A stretch of 33,848 nucleotides of DNA from the NCBI GenBank assembly GCA_029262755.1, contig JAJCYU010000015.1, positions 1 through 33,848 of the forward strand. The letters are read 5' to 3'. The notes under the pieces are model-generated. The model was given only the letters and a program-made list of their open reading frames with translations. It did not search any database and was not told where the DNA came from. Positions 25,484 through 33,032 of this stretch are shown in pieces (position 1 is the stretch's first letter; each line of letters starts with the position of its first letter). The translations under genes were made by a program, and so were the position numbers. The stretch comes from Anaerolineae bacterium (GTDB taxonomy: Bacteria; Chloroflexota; Anaerolineae; Epilineales; Epilineaceae).

Positions 25484-25547
25484 GTTACCGAGCAAGCGAG
25501 CAACCAAGCGAACGAGCGACCAAGCGAACGAGCAATCAAGCAACCGA
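25484..25547. repeat. Four imperfect 16-bp tandem repeats
   Basis: The units gttaccgagcaagcga, gcaaccaagcgaacga, gcgaccaagcgaacga and gcaatcaagcaaccga follow one another without gaps. They lie in the intergenic region between the stop of the EAD-like/TPR gene (25597) and the start of the HU-like gene (25304), both on the minus strand, so they would be in the leader or promoter area of the HU-like gene. Confidence 0.8.
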
Positions 25548-25596
25548 GTCACGGAGGCATGGTGGCGACCTGACGAGCCGGCGTGTCGGTGCGGCG

Positions 25597-27486
25597 CTAC
25601 AGATTCACATCCAAGGTCTCGTCCGCCGCGCAGCCCGGGCCGAGCGTGCCCGCGTCCACGTCGGCGCGCACGCGATCACGGTGCGCGATGTAGCTGGGGC
25701 CGATCGCCTCCTCCTCCGCGACGGCGCGCCCCTCGGCGCGCTCGGCGTCGCGGAGGGCGCGCACGGCTGCGGCAAGGTCGCAGGTAGCGAGTAGTAGGTC
25801 CGCCCTTTGCACGTGGAAGACCGCGTCACGGGCGTGCCGATCGCCGATCTCGATCGCGCGCTCGAAGTGCGCGAGCGCCGCCGCGCTCGCCGCGCTCGCG
25901 GCCTCGGCATCCGCGTTGGCGGCAGCGGTGCGGCTCTCGATGCCGCCGATGACGCCCAACATGCCCGCGGACTCGGCCGCCCAGTCGCGTAGCTGCTTGC
26001 GGCGCAGGCCGTCGCCCTCGTCGTAGGCTGCGATCACGTTCTCGAAGGGCTCGATCGTCGCCGACCAATCCTGGTCCCCGGCCGCGACGGCAAGGCACAC
26101 GGCCGCTCGGCCGGCGCTGAAATCCGCCTTGACCGCGACGTCGCTTTCGGGAGGTTGATGTGCGGCCTCCTTCGCGGCGCCGAAGCGGGTGATCGCGTTC
26201 TCCAGCTCGTCCACGTCCACGGTTTCCGCTCGGCAGTTCGCGTCTCCGCGAGCGCGTTGGAACGCCACCTCCGCCGCGCCGAGTTGGGCGCGCGCGTATT
26301 CCGGATCCAGCGCCAGCGCGTCGTCGAACCACCGGCCCGCTTGGGTGATGCGATCCGGCCGGTCCCTACCGAGGTCCTGCAGCACTACGTTGCCGAGGAA
26401 GAGGTACACGACCTCCTTGCCTTCGTGCTCCGGCCACCCGCTGTCGCTCGCGACCTGGGCCAAGAGACCCTCGGCTCGCTCGTACTGACGGTCCGCGAAG
26501 TAGGAGAGCGCGACCACGAAGGAGGCGAGCAGCCCGGTGCGCACGCGGATCGCCTCGCCCAGCGCGCCGCCGCCCGTGATCGTATCGGGGTCCTCGATCG
26601 GTGTACCGAGGGCGTGCGAGCCGGCGAACTCGCCCGCGTCGCGCAGGCGGCGCGGATCGTCCGTGACGTGGAACGCGGGGACCAAGCGGCTGGCCACGAT
26701 GCCGTCGCCGGTGTCGGTGACCACGTGCGTGCCGTAGACGAGGATGTCGGCGTCGATGCGCTTCGAAAGGCGCGCTGCACTCCGTGCGCGCGCATCCGCA
26801 TCGAGGCCGACGACGGGGCACAACAGGCTCGGTCCGCGTACCGCGATCGCGTGCGGCACGGCGTCCGTCCCGCCGCGCGTGGCCAGCAGCTGTCGCAGCT
26901 CCTGGTCCAGATGCGCGGCCACCTGTTTGGCCAACCGGTGGCCGTCCAACGCGCGGCGCGAAGAGCCGTCCGCCGTGCCGCGGCCGAACGACGCTACTGC
27001 GACACGCAGCGCGCCGTCTATCGGCGCGCGGCAGGAACGCCAATAGGGCACGCCCAGCGCAAGCGCCGCCAAACCGGCGGTGAAGGCGGCGCCGGCAAGC
27101 GCGATCGTCCGTCGGCGGCGCGTCGCGGGATCGGCAGGCAGGTCGTCTGGATCGAGGGCGGCCAGGCGGGCGCGTAGGTCGGTGAAGGCGGCTTGGCGGG
27201 CGGGGTCGAGGCCGACGCCCTCCTCGGCCAGCGCGGCCAGGAGATCGTCCAGCAACGCGGAGCCGGCCTCGGGGTGCGCCTGGCTGAGGCACAGGCTGAC
27301 CAGGCGCGCGGTGAAGACCCGAGGCGCGCCTTCCCAGGCAAGCTCGCCGGCCAGGTCCGCGCGGTCGAGGAGCAGCGGGCGCAGCCACTCGCGCCGCACG
27401 TCGAGCAGCTCGAAATGCGGGGTGAGGGTGGCGACGAGGTCTTTGGCGAGCGACCGGATCGGGCCGCGCTTCGCTCCGAGGGTCAT
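25597..27486 (-). CDS. EAD-like / transmembrane / TolB-N-like / TPR protein
   Basis: A 629-aa protein. Residues about 8-110 form a compact all-helical domain (KDLVATLTPHFELLDVRREW, RLVSLCLSQAHPEAGSALLD, PARQAAFTDLRARLAAL) resembling the effector-associated domains (EADs) of bacterial conflict systems. One TM helix at about 127-148 (IALAGAAFTAGLAALALGVP) follows an Arg-rich stop-transfer. Then comes an alpha/beta domain (about 158-290: ALRVAVASFG, SKRIDADILVYGTHV) like TolB-N/CsgG-type modules that precede TPRs. TPR-like helices fill about 320-610 (GRWFDDALALDPEYARAQLG). The start codon lies 23 bp from that of the divergent protease gene, with a possible -10 (TATCAT, 27493-27498) 6 nt before the ATG, so a leaderless mRNA is likely. 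A membrane-linked sensor or scaffold partner of the protease is inferred. Confidence 0.65.
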   Translation of the reverse strand: MTLGAKRGPIRSLAKDLVATLTPHFELLDVRREWLRPLLLDRADLAGELAWEGAPRVFTARLVSLCLSQAHPEAGSALLDDLLAALAEEGVGLDPARQAAFTDLRARLAALDPDDLPADPATRRRRTIALAGAAFTAGLAALALGVPYWRSCRAPIDGALRVAVASFGRGTADGSSRRALDGHRLAKQVAAHLDQELRQLLATRGGTDAVPHAIAVRGPSLLCPVVGLDADARARSAARLSKRIDADILVYGTHVVTDTGDGIVASRLVPAFHVTDDPRRLRDAGEFAGSHALGTPIEDPDTITGGGALGEAIRVRTGLLASFVVALSYFADRQYERAEGLLAQVASDSGWPEHEGKEVVYLFLGNVVLQDLGRDRPDRITQAGRWFDDALALDPEYARAQLGAAEVAFQRARGDANCRAETVDVDELENAITRFGAAKEAAHQPPESDVAVKADFSAGRAAVCLAVAAGDQDWSATIEPFENVIAAYDEGDGLRRKQLRDWAAESAGMLGVIGGIESRTAAANADAEAASAASAAALAHFERAIEIGDRHARDAVFHVQRADLLLATCDLAAAVRALRDAERAEGRAVAEEEAIGPSYIAHRDRVRADVDAGTLGPGCAADETLDVNL

Positions 27487-27509
27487 GGCGGCATGATACC
27501 ATCCACAGC
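27487..27509. promoter_or_regulatory. Divergent, probably leaderless promoter pair
   Basis: Only 23 bp separate the two start codons. Minus strand: TATCAT (27498-27493) then 6 nt then ATG. Plus strand: TACCAT (27497-27502) then 7 nt then ATG. The two -10-like elements overlap, so both genes could not be initiated at once from this site. No ribosome binding site fits on either side. The -35 regions would lie inside the opposite genes and are weak. Confidence 0.4.
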
Positions 27510-28667
27510 ATGAGCATCGCCCTGGACCGCGAACAGCTGCGTGCGATCACCGCCATCCTCGTGGCCTTGCCGGAGTTCGGCACGGCGCGCAAGCGGCGGC
27601 GCCTCGTTGCGGCCGCGTTGGCGGGCACCGAGCGGGGCGGCGTGCTCTTGTCACGCTTGGACCTGGAGGGCTCGCCGCGCTCCGTGGCGGGCGAGGTCGT
27701 GCTCGGGCTCGCGGAGTTCGGGCAGGTGGCCTATGACCGCGAGGCCATCGCCGTGCTGCTGGACCACGTGCGCGAGCTGGTCGACGAGGAGGACGCGGCG
27801 GTCCTAGCGAACGTGCTCCGAGCCCACGACGGCGGTCCGCTCGCGGCGCGCTCCCGACCGCTCGACCCCACGGACGAGGCGGACTGGCGCGGCGGCGGCG
27901 AGGTCGCGGGCCACCTGGAGCGCATCCTCGGCGAGAACACCCTGCGCGACGTGCGCTATCTGCGTCGGGCCGCGCGCGCGGCCGAGGCCGTCGTGCGACT
28001 CAAGGTGGCGGGTGGTGAGCGGGCGGGCTCGGTAGGGACGGGCTTCTTGGTGGGCGACGGATTGATCATGACCAATCACCACGTCGTCGCGTCGCCGGAG
28101 GAGGCCTCCGTCACGGAGGTCGCGTTCCACTACGAGCTGGACGAGGCGGGGCGCCCGCGCGCTGTGGTGCCAGCCACGGTCGTGGAGGGCGGCGCGTTCG
28201 CGACGGACGCGGCGTTGGATGTGACGGTGTTCGAGATCGCGGGCGTTGGCAATGGCGGGATTGATGGCGACAGCAGCAGTCCGGTCGATGGTCACGTCGC
28301 CGGTGCGCGCGCCGTGCCCGCGCCGCTCATCCTCTCTGGTCGACGCGTGCGCGCGGATGAGCGCGTCGCGATCGTGCAGCATCCGGGGGGGCACCTGAAG
28401 AAGATCTCGTTGCAGCACAACCATGTGGTCTTCGCGGATGCGCGCACGGTGCAGTACACGACGGCCACGGAGCCGGGTTCGTCGGGGGCGCCCGTGCTCG
28501 ACGACGAGCTCGCGGTGGTCGCCGTGCACCACAGCGGCGGCATCCTCAGCGATCCGGCCACGGCGGGCAAGCGCATCTACTGCAATGGCGGCACGAGCGC
28601 ACGCGCGATCCGTGCAATGCTCGCCGAGACCGCTCCCGCGATCGCGGCGCGGTTGGCGGGGGCGTAG
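27510..28667 (+). CDS. EAD-like domain fused to trypsin-like serine protease
   Basis: A 385-aa protein. Residues about 5-100 are an all-helical domain (AITAILVALPEFGTARKRRR, LEGSPRSVAGEVVLGLAEFG, AIAVLLDHVRELVDEEDAAV) matching the pattern of EAD adaptor domains found in front of bacterial trypsin-like effectors. About 160-375 is a chymotrypsin/HtrA-fold protease: GTGFLVGDGLIMTNHHVV (His191), LDVTVFEI (Asp237) and EPGSSGAPV (Ser325). There is no signal peptide, so it should act in the cytosol. Family knowledge: EADs recruit effectors to partner proteins with the same kind of domain; the divergent gene is the obvious partner. The mRNA is probably leaderless (see 27487-27509). Protease assignment is strong, conflict role inferred. 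Confidence 0.78.
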   Translation: MSIALDREQLRAITAILVALPEFGTARKRRRLVAAALAGTERGGVLLSRLDLEGSPRSVAGEVVLGLAEFGQVAYDREAIAVLLDHVRELVDEEDAAVLANVLRAHDGGPLAARSRPLDPTDEADWRGGGEVAGHLERILGENTLRDVRYLRRAARAAEAVVRLKVAGGERAGSVGTGFLVGDGLIMTNHHVVASPEEASVTEVAFHYELDEAGRPRAVVPATVVEGGAFATDAALDVTVFEIAGVGNGGIDGDSSSPVDGHVAGARAVPAPLILSGRRVRADERVAIVQHPGGHLKKISLQHNHVVFADARTVQYTTATEPGSSGAPVLDDELAVVAVHHSGGILSDPATAGKRIYCNGGTSARAIRAMLAETAPAIAARLAGA

Positions 28668-28920
28668 CCGGGGGCGTAGCGGGGAGCGCGAACTGGCGTG
28701 CGCTCGGGTACGGGCGCGGTATCAAGCTCGACGTTCCGGATTGGTCTCGCGGGCCATGAGAGTATGACGTCGGCGCGGTCGGCTGGCGCGTCGACACACA
28801 CGTGGACGCCACCCCGCCAGCTAGCCCTTCCGCGTCACGACGCCCGAGAGAATCCGAGCGAGCGTGGGTCGCGAACCCGGTGGGACCGGGCCCGCACACC
28901 TTTGGCGCACCCTACCGACC

Positions 28921-30213
28921 CTACGCGAAGTACGCCGCGTCCCGGGGGCGGAGGTTGGGCAGGACACCCATGCCGTCCAAGAGCGACCACAGAAGGCCGC
29001 TCGAGGAGATGCGACCCAAGCCGCCCGCCGCGGCGTCGGTCTCGCCGAAGATCGTGCGGTCGTCGATGCGGCCGAGGGGTACGCGCAGGAGCGATGGGAC
29101 GGGATCGCCGACGTGGCGGCCGAGGCGGCTGTCCGTCGTGTGGTCGCCGCTGACGGCGATGACGCGATCGGGCTTCAGGAGCGGAACAAGCGCGCTGTCG
29201 ATGCGTTCGAGCACGTCGCGCTTGCCGACGGGGTCGCGGTCGTGCGAGAAGATGTCGGGGTCCTTGATGTGGAGGAAGACCAGGTCGTGGTCTTGGAGGG
29301 CGGCTTCCGTCGCTGCGACGAGTGCGGGTAGCTCGTCGCCCGCCGCCGCGGCGTGGCGTGCGCCGTCCTCGCCGCCGAGCTCGATCGGCGTGAAGTGAAA
29401 CAAGCGTGCCAGGCCGGCGACGGTCGCTTCGCGGGTGAGCACGGCGGCGCGCAGGCCCAGGTGCTGGACGAGGTTGTGGGTGGCCGCTACGGCGCCCGCG
29501 CCGCGCGTGATCACGCCGTTGGCCGGCAACAGGCCGGCCGCCTCGCGTGCCCGGTTGAGCGGGTGGGTCCGCAGACGCTCGTGCGCGATCGCGACGAAGC
29601 GGTCCACGGCTAGGGCGGTCCGGTGCGCTGCGGCCGACTCCTCGAGCGGGCGGCACGGGCGCAGCATGCAGGGCTCGGTGCCGCTGCCAGGGTCGGTGTC
29701 ACCAATGGCGTCCGACAGGCCCGCACCCGTGAGGCGCAGGATCGTCCGGTGGCCCGTGGCGGGGTGGAGCGAGCCGGTGATGCCCTCGCCGAGGCTCACG
29801 CCGACCAACGTGTCGGCCAGCGCAGGGACCTCGTCGCGGACCCGGCCCGCACGGCGATCGCGGATGTGCAGGCCATCGGGGGTGGCGTGCAAGGTGGCCA
29901 GGTTGCAGCGCAGGGCTACGTCGCCGGGCAGCAGCGGGACGCCCGCGCCGGTGGCCTCGACGGGGCCGCGGGCCAGGCGCATCGCTTCGCGCGGCGCAAG
30001 GCCGAGCAGGACGCTGGTGCCGACGTGCGTGTCCACCGGCACGCCGGGTAGCAGCGGGTCGGTCAGGCCGCATTGGCCCTCGGCGACGAGGCGGTTGAGA
30101 TGCGGCGTGTGGGCGGCCTCGAGCGGGGTGCGGCCATCGAGCGCCTCGCTGGGACGGTCGCCAAGGCCGTCCAGGATTACGAGCAGGCCTTGGCGCGGCG
30201 GGGCGTCGCTCAT
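28921..30213 (-). CDS. apgM: 2,3-bisphosphoglycerate-independent phosphoglycerate mutase, ApgM type
   Basis: A 430-aa protein of the alkaline-phosphatase superfamily that interconverts 3- and 2-phosphoglycerate in the cytosol. Visible motifs: LVILDGLGDRP (Asp15, metal), GRTPLEAAHTPHLNRL, RGPVEATGAGV, RRAGRVRDE, HIKDPDIFSHD and SGDHTTDSRLGRHVGDPVP (metal ligands). Where classical ApgM has a Ser nucleophile in 'GSDTAH', this protein has PVDTHVGTSVLLG, so Thr62 is the probable nucleophile, as in alkaline phosphatase-like relatives. Length is typical. The ATG overlaps the TGA of the 2-phosphoglycerate kinase gene (ATGA), the last step of a pst-containing operon. Strictly, a related phosphatase activity cannot be excluded. 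Confidence 0.8.
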   Translation of the reverse strand: MSDAPPRQGLLVILDGLGDRPSEALDGRTPLEAAHTPHLNRLVAEGQCGLTDPLLPGVPVDTHVGTSVLLGLAPREAMRLARGPVEATGAGVPLLPGDVALRCNLATLHATPDGLHIRDRRAGRVRDEVPALADTLVGVSLGEGITGSLHPATGHRTILRLTGAGLSDAIGDTDPGSGTEPCMLRPCRPLEESAAAHRTALAVDRFVAIAHERLRTHPLNRAREAAGLLPANGVITRGAGAVAATHNLVQHLGLRAAVLTREATVAGLARLFHFTPIELGGEDGARHAAAAGDELPALVAATEAALQDHDLVFLHIKDPDIFSHDRDPVGKRDVLERIDSALVPLLKPDRVIAVSGDHTTDSRLGRHVGDPVPSLLRVPLGRIDDRTIFGETDAAAGGLGRISSSGLLWSLLDGMGVLPNLRPRDAAYFA

Positions 30214-31397
30214 GGGCCGAAGACCTCGTCCGGTGTGGTGGCCCCCTCGCGGGCGAGGATCTCGATGATCGTGCGCAGAACTTGCTGCACCGTGCGCTCC
30301 AGCTCGTCGTTGTCGATGATCGCGACGTCGGCCTGGTCGGCTTCCGAGAGCAGTAGGGATTGCAGGTGCCAGATGTCGTCGAAATGGGCGAGGTAGCGCT
30401 CCGCCCAGCGCTTGGCCACCTGGCGGCCGCGGCCCTGGATGCGTTGGCGCAGCGTCTGGGGCTTGAGCACGGCCAACATGACGGGCACGACCACCGCGTC
30501 GCCTTGTTCGGGGATCGCCTCGTGCATGCCGGGCACGATGTGCACGCCCTCGATGATCAACGACTCCCGTTCGGTGAGGGTGCGTTGGATGACCGCCTCG
30601 GCGGCCACGCTCAGCAGCTGCGACTGGGCGCGGAAGCCGTCCTCGACCAGGTCGAGGTGGGCGGTGTCGGCGTTCACGCGGCCGGGCATCGCCTGCCAGG
30701 CGGTGTAGGACGATTCGTGCAGCACGGGCAGTAGCCGGGCGGGGATCATCATGCGCATTACCTCGCGCAGCATGTCGACCGGCTGGGTACGCACGATTTC
30801 CAAGCGGTGCGCCACCTCGGTTGCGATCGTGCTCTTGCCGCAGCCGGGCACGCCGCCCATCAGCAGCAGTAGCGGCCGGTTGCTGCGGCGAAACGCGGTC
30901 CAGATCAGATAGCGCTGGGCGGCCGCCTCGCCGTGATCGCGCAGAACCTGGGTGTGTACCCTGCGGCCGAGCGCCTCCGAGGTGAGCGCGTTGATCCCGT
31001 CGGCGAGCAGGTCGTTGAAGACCTTGCCCGTGATGGAGGTCGCCTCGTCGCCGCCAAGACCGCTCGACTCGAGATGGCGGCGTAGCTGGCCGCGCGAGAA
31101 GGGGTCGGTGTGATCGGCGCCCCGTTGCACCCAGATCGGGTCGGGGGCATGGACCGTGGCCTGATAGCGTTGTTCGCTCTCCGCGCCGTGCCGTTTGCGC
31201 AGAATCTCGCGCACGCGCTCACGCAGGGCCGCGCCGGAGATTTGCGCCTCGTCGGCCAGGCCGTCGCGTACGTCGGAGGCGAGGGCGTAGGCGTCCTCGA
31301 AGGACAGACCGGCCTCTTGGAGCGAGCGGGTCAGGATGCCGCGCAGGAAGGGCGTGCTTTGCCCGTGCTCTTCGTCGACAACGTGGAGTTTGGCCAT
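30210..31397 (-). CDS. 2-phosphoglycerate kinase with two ATP-cone-like N-terminal domains
   Basis: A 395-aa protein. Residues about 12-78 (PFLRGILTRSLQEAGLSFED) and about 94-163 (DPFSRGQLRRHLESSGLGGD) are two ATP-cone-like nucleotide-sensing domains. The kinase part starts with LLLLMGGVPGCGKST (Walker A, about 181-190) and has the family phrases VHIVPGMHE and RYLAHFDDIWHLQSLLL. Family role: ATP-dependent phosphorylation of 2-phosphoglycerate to 2,3-bisphosphoglycerate. The ATG at 31397 has GGAG 8-9 nt upstream and follows pstB2 by 29 bp. Its product would be a cofactor or regulator relevant to the mutase encoded next, but ApgM-type mutases do not need it. The link with phosphate uptake genes is suggestive. 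Confidence 0.78.
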   Translation of the reverse strand: MAKLHVVDEEHGQSTPFLRGILTRSLQEAGLSFEDAYALASDVRDGLADEAQISGAALRERVREILRKRHGAESEQRYQATVHAPDPIWVQRGADHTDPFSRGQLRRHLESSGLGGDEATSITGKVFNDLLADGINALTSEALGRRVHTQVLRDHGEAAAQRYLIWTAFRRSNRPLLLLMGGVPGCGKSTIATEVAHRLEIVRTQPVDMLREVMRMMIPARLLPVLHESSYTAWQAMPGRVNADTAHLDLVEDGFRAQSQLLSVAAEAVIQRTLTERESLIIEGVHIVPGMHEAIPEQGDAVVVPVMLAVLKPQTLRQRIQGRGRQVAKRWAERYLAHFDDIWHLQSLLLSEADQADVAIIDNDELERTVQQVLRTIIEILAREGATTPDEVFGP

Positions 31398-31426
31398 GGC
31401 CTAGGCTCCGCGGGGGCGCGCGAAGC

Positions 31427-32236
31427 TCATCCGTAGCGCCCTTCGATGTAGTCCGCTGTTTCCTTGTGGCGCGGTGTCAGGAAGAGGTCTTCGGTCGGCT
31501 CGTGCTCGATGACCTTGCCCAGGAGCATGAAGATGCACGACTCGCTGGCGCGCCGGGCCTGCGCCATGTTGTGCGTGACGATCAGGATCGTGTACGCGCC
31601 GCGCAGTTCCCAGATCAGCTCCTCGACCGCCTCGGTGCCCTTGGGGTCGAGCGCCGAACAGGGCTCGTCCATGAGCAGCACGGCGGGCCGAACGGGGATC
31701 AGGCGGGCGATGCACAGCTTCTGCTGCTGCTCGAGCGAGAGCTCGATGGCCGGCCGGTTCAAGCGATCCTTCACGGTGTCCCACAGCAGCACGGTGCGCA
31801 GCGCCTCCTCGACGATCTCGTCCTCGGTCGGCCCGCCGGCCTCCGCGCGAGGCGCCTCGTGCAGGCGGTGGCCGAAGAGGACGTTGTCGCGGATCGAGAG
31901 CGGCAGCGGGTTCGGGCGTTGGAAGACCATGCCGACCTGACGTCGGACTTGAATGAGCTCTGCGCCGGGGGCGTAGATGTCGTGCCCGAGCACCTCGACG
32001 CTGCCCGTGGTGCGCACGTAGCCGAGCCGCTCGTTGATGCGGTTGACGCTGCGCAGGAAGGTCGACTTGCCGCAGCCGGAGGGTCCGATCAGCGAGGTGA
32101 TGCGCCCCTGCGCGATGTCGAGATCGACGTCGAACAAAGCCTGGAAGGTGCCGTACCAAAGGTTGAGGCCGCGCGTGCGAATTGCGGGACCGTCTGTGGC
32201 GACGTCGGAGGGCGAGCTCGTGCGGGGATCAGCCAA
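31427..32236 (-). CDS. pstB: Phosphate ABC transporter ATP-binding protein, copy 2 (atypical signature)
   Basis: A 269-aa protein. The TTG at 32236 is chosen because GGAGGG lies 6 nt upstream and the length then matches PstB; the frame is open further but with shadow-like sequence. It overlaps pstB1 by 8 bp. Motifs: Walker A GPSGCGKST (51-59), Q-loop MVFQRPNPLP (Gln106), Walker B VLLMDEPCSALDP (Asp190, Glu191), H-loop VTHN (His222). The ABC signature is ELSLEQQQKLCIAR instead of LSGGQQQR (167-171), so it cannot easily complete the partner's ATP site. It energises phosphate import with PstA (and PstC, expected outside the window). It very likely pairs with PstB1. Confidence 0.85.
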   Translation of the reverse strand: MADPRTSSPSDVATDGPAIRTRGLNLWYGTFQALFDVDLDIAQGRITSLIGPSGCGKSTFLRSVNRINERLGYVRTTGSVEVLGHDIYAPGAELIQVRRQVGMVFQRPNPLPLSIRDNVLFGHRLHEAPRAEAGGPTEDEIVEEALRTVLLWDTVKDRLNRPAIELSLEQQQKLCIARLIPVRPAVLLMDEPCSALDPKGTEAVEELIWELRGAYTILIVTHNMAQARRASESCIFMLLGKVIEHEPTEDLFLTPRHKETADYIEGRYG

Positions 32237-33032
32237 AGCGGCCCTCCACGTAGGCGCGGGTGCGCGGGTCCTGGACGTCGTCGCTGAAGAGCTGCTCGGT
32301 CGGACCGACCTCGACGCATTCGCCCATGAGAAAGAAGGCGGTGCGGTCGGCAAGGCGCCGGGCCTGCTGGACGAGGTTCGTCACCAGGACGATCGTGATC
32401 TCCTTCTTCAGCTCGGCTAAGACGGCCTCGATGCGCATGGTGGTCACCGGATCGACCGCGATCGAGAACTCGTCGAGCAGCAGCAGGTCGGGCTCTTGCG
32501 AGAGTGCCCTGGCGATGGTCAGGCGTTGTTGTTGGCCACCCGATAGGAGGCTGCCGAGGGCGTCGAGCCGGTCCTTGACCTCGTCCCACAGCGCGGCGCG
32601 GCGCAGGCAGCGCTCGACGATGACGTCCAGATCGGCCTTCTTGCGCACGCCCGCCAGGCGAGGAGCAAAGGCCACGTTCTCGTAGACCGTGAGCGGCAAG
32701 CCGACCGGGAGCGGGAACACGACGCCGATGCGCCGGCGAAGCGAGTAGAGGTTGCGCCAGGTGCGTACGTCGTGGCCGTCGAAGAGCACGCGGCCCTCGA
32801 CAACCATGCCGTCGGTAAAGGCGTCCATCCGGTTGATGGCGCGCAGGAAGGAGGTCTTGCCGCTGTTGGAGGGGCCGATGATCCCGAAGATCTCGTGCTC
32901 GTGGATGTCGAGGCTGACGTCGTCGAGTGCGACGGCGTCGCCGTAGCGGATTGTGAGCCCGCGCACGGAGACTTTCGGGCGCGCCGCGTCCTTCGCGGGC
33001 GCGGGCGCGGGGTCGCGCGTCACGTCGCTCAC
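32229..33032 (-). CDS. pstB: Phosphate ABC transporter ATP-binding protein, copy 1 (lacks Q- and H-loop residues)
   Basis: A 267-aa protein. The GTG at 33032 overlaps the pstA stop (GTGA) and has GGAGGA upstream. Motifs: Walker A GPSNSGKTS (53-61), signature LSGGQQQR (163-170, canonical), Walker B LLLLDEFSIAVDP (Asp187, Glu188). The Q-loop is VVFPLPVGLP with Pro107 in place of Gln, and the H-loop is VTNL with Asn219 in place of His. Its own ATP site is therefore predicted to be weak or inactive while its signature can serve PstB2. N-terminal residues 1-18 are a short disordered Pro/Ala stretch. Overlaps pstB2 by 8 bp. Phosphate import is inferred from context and from the neighbouring PstB2. 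Confidence 0.83.
   Translation of the reverse strand: MSDVTRDPAPAPAKDAARPKVSVRGLTIRYGDAVALDDVSLDIHEHEIFGIIGPSNSGKTSFLRAINRMDAFTDGMVVEGRVLFDGHDVRTWRNLYSLRRRIGVVFPLPVGLPLTVYENVAFAPRLAGVRKKADLDVIVERCLRRAALWDEVKDRLDALGSLLSGGQQQRLTIARALSQEPDLLLLDEFSIAVDPVTTMRIEAVLAELKKEITIVLVTNLVQQARRLADRTAFFLMGECVEVGPTEQLFSDDVQDPRTRAYVEGRFG

Noticed and set aside
25301-25552. 83-codon minus-strand frame overlapping the HU-like start (ATGA)
   Set aside because: Its hydrophobic N-terminus comes from the 16-bp tandem repeats, the start is GTG without ribosome binding site, and the rest is low-complexity.
28680-28920. Small frames between the protease and mutase genes
   Set aside because: All are low-complexity and overlap each other on both strands; the gap is only 253 bp between convergent genes.
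32237-32353. N-terminal extension of pstB2
   Set aside because: Ser/Ala/Pro shadow of pstB1; the TTG start with GGAGGG gives normal PstB length.
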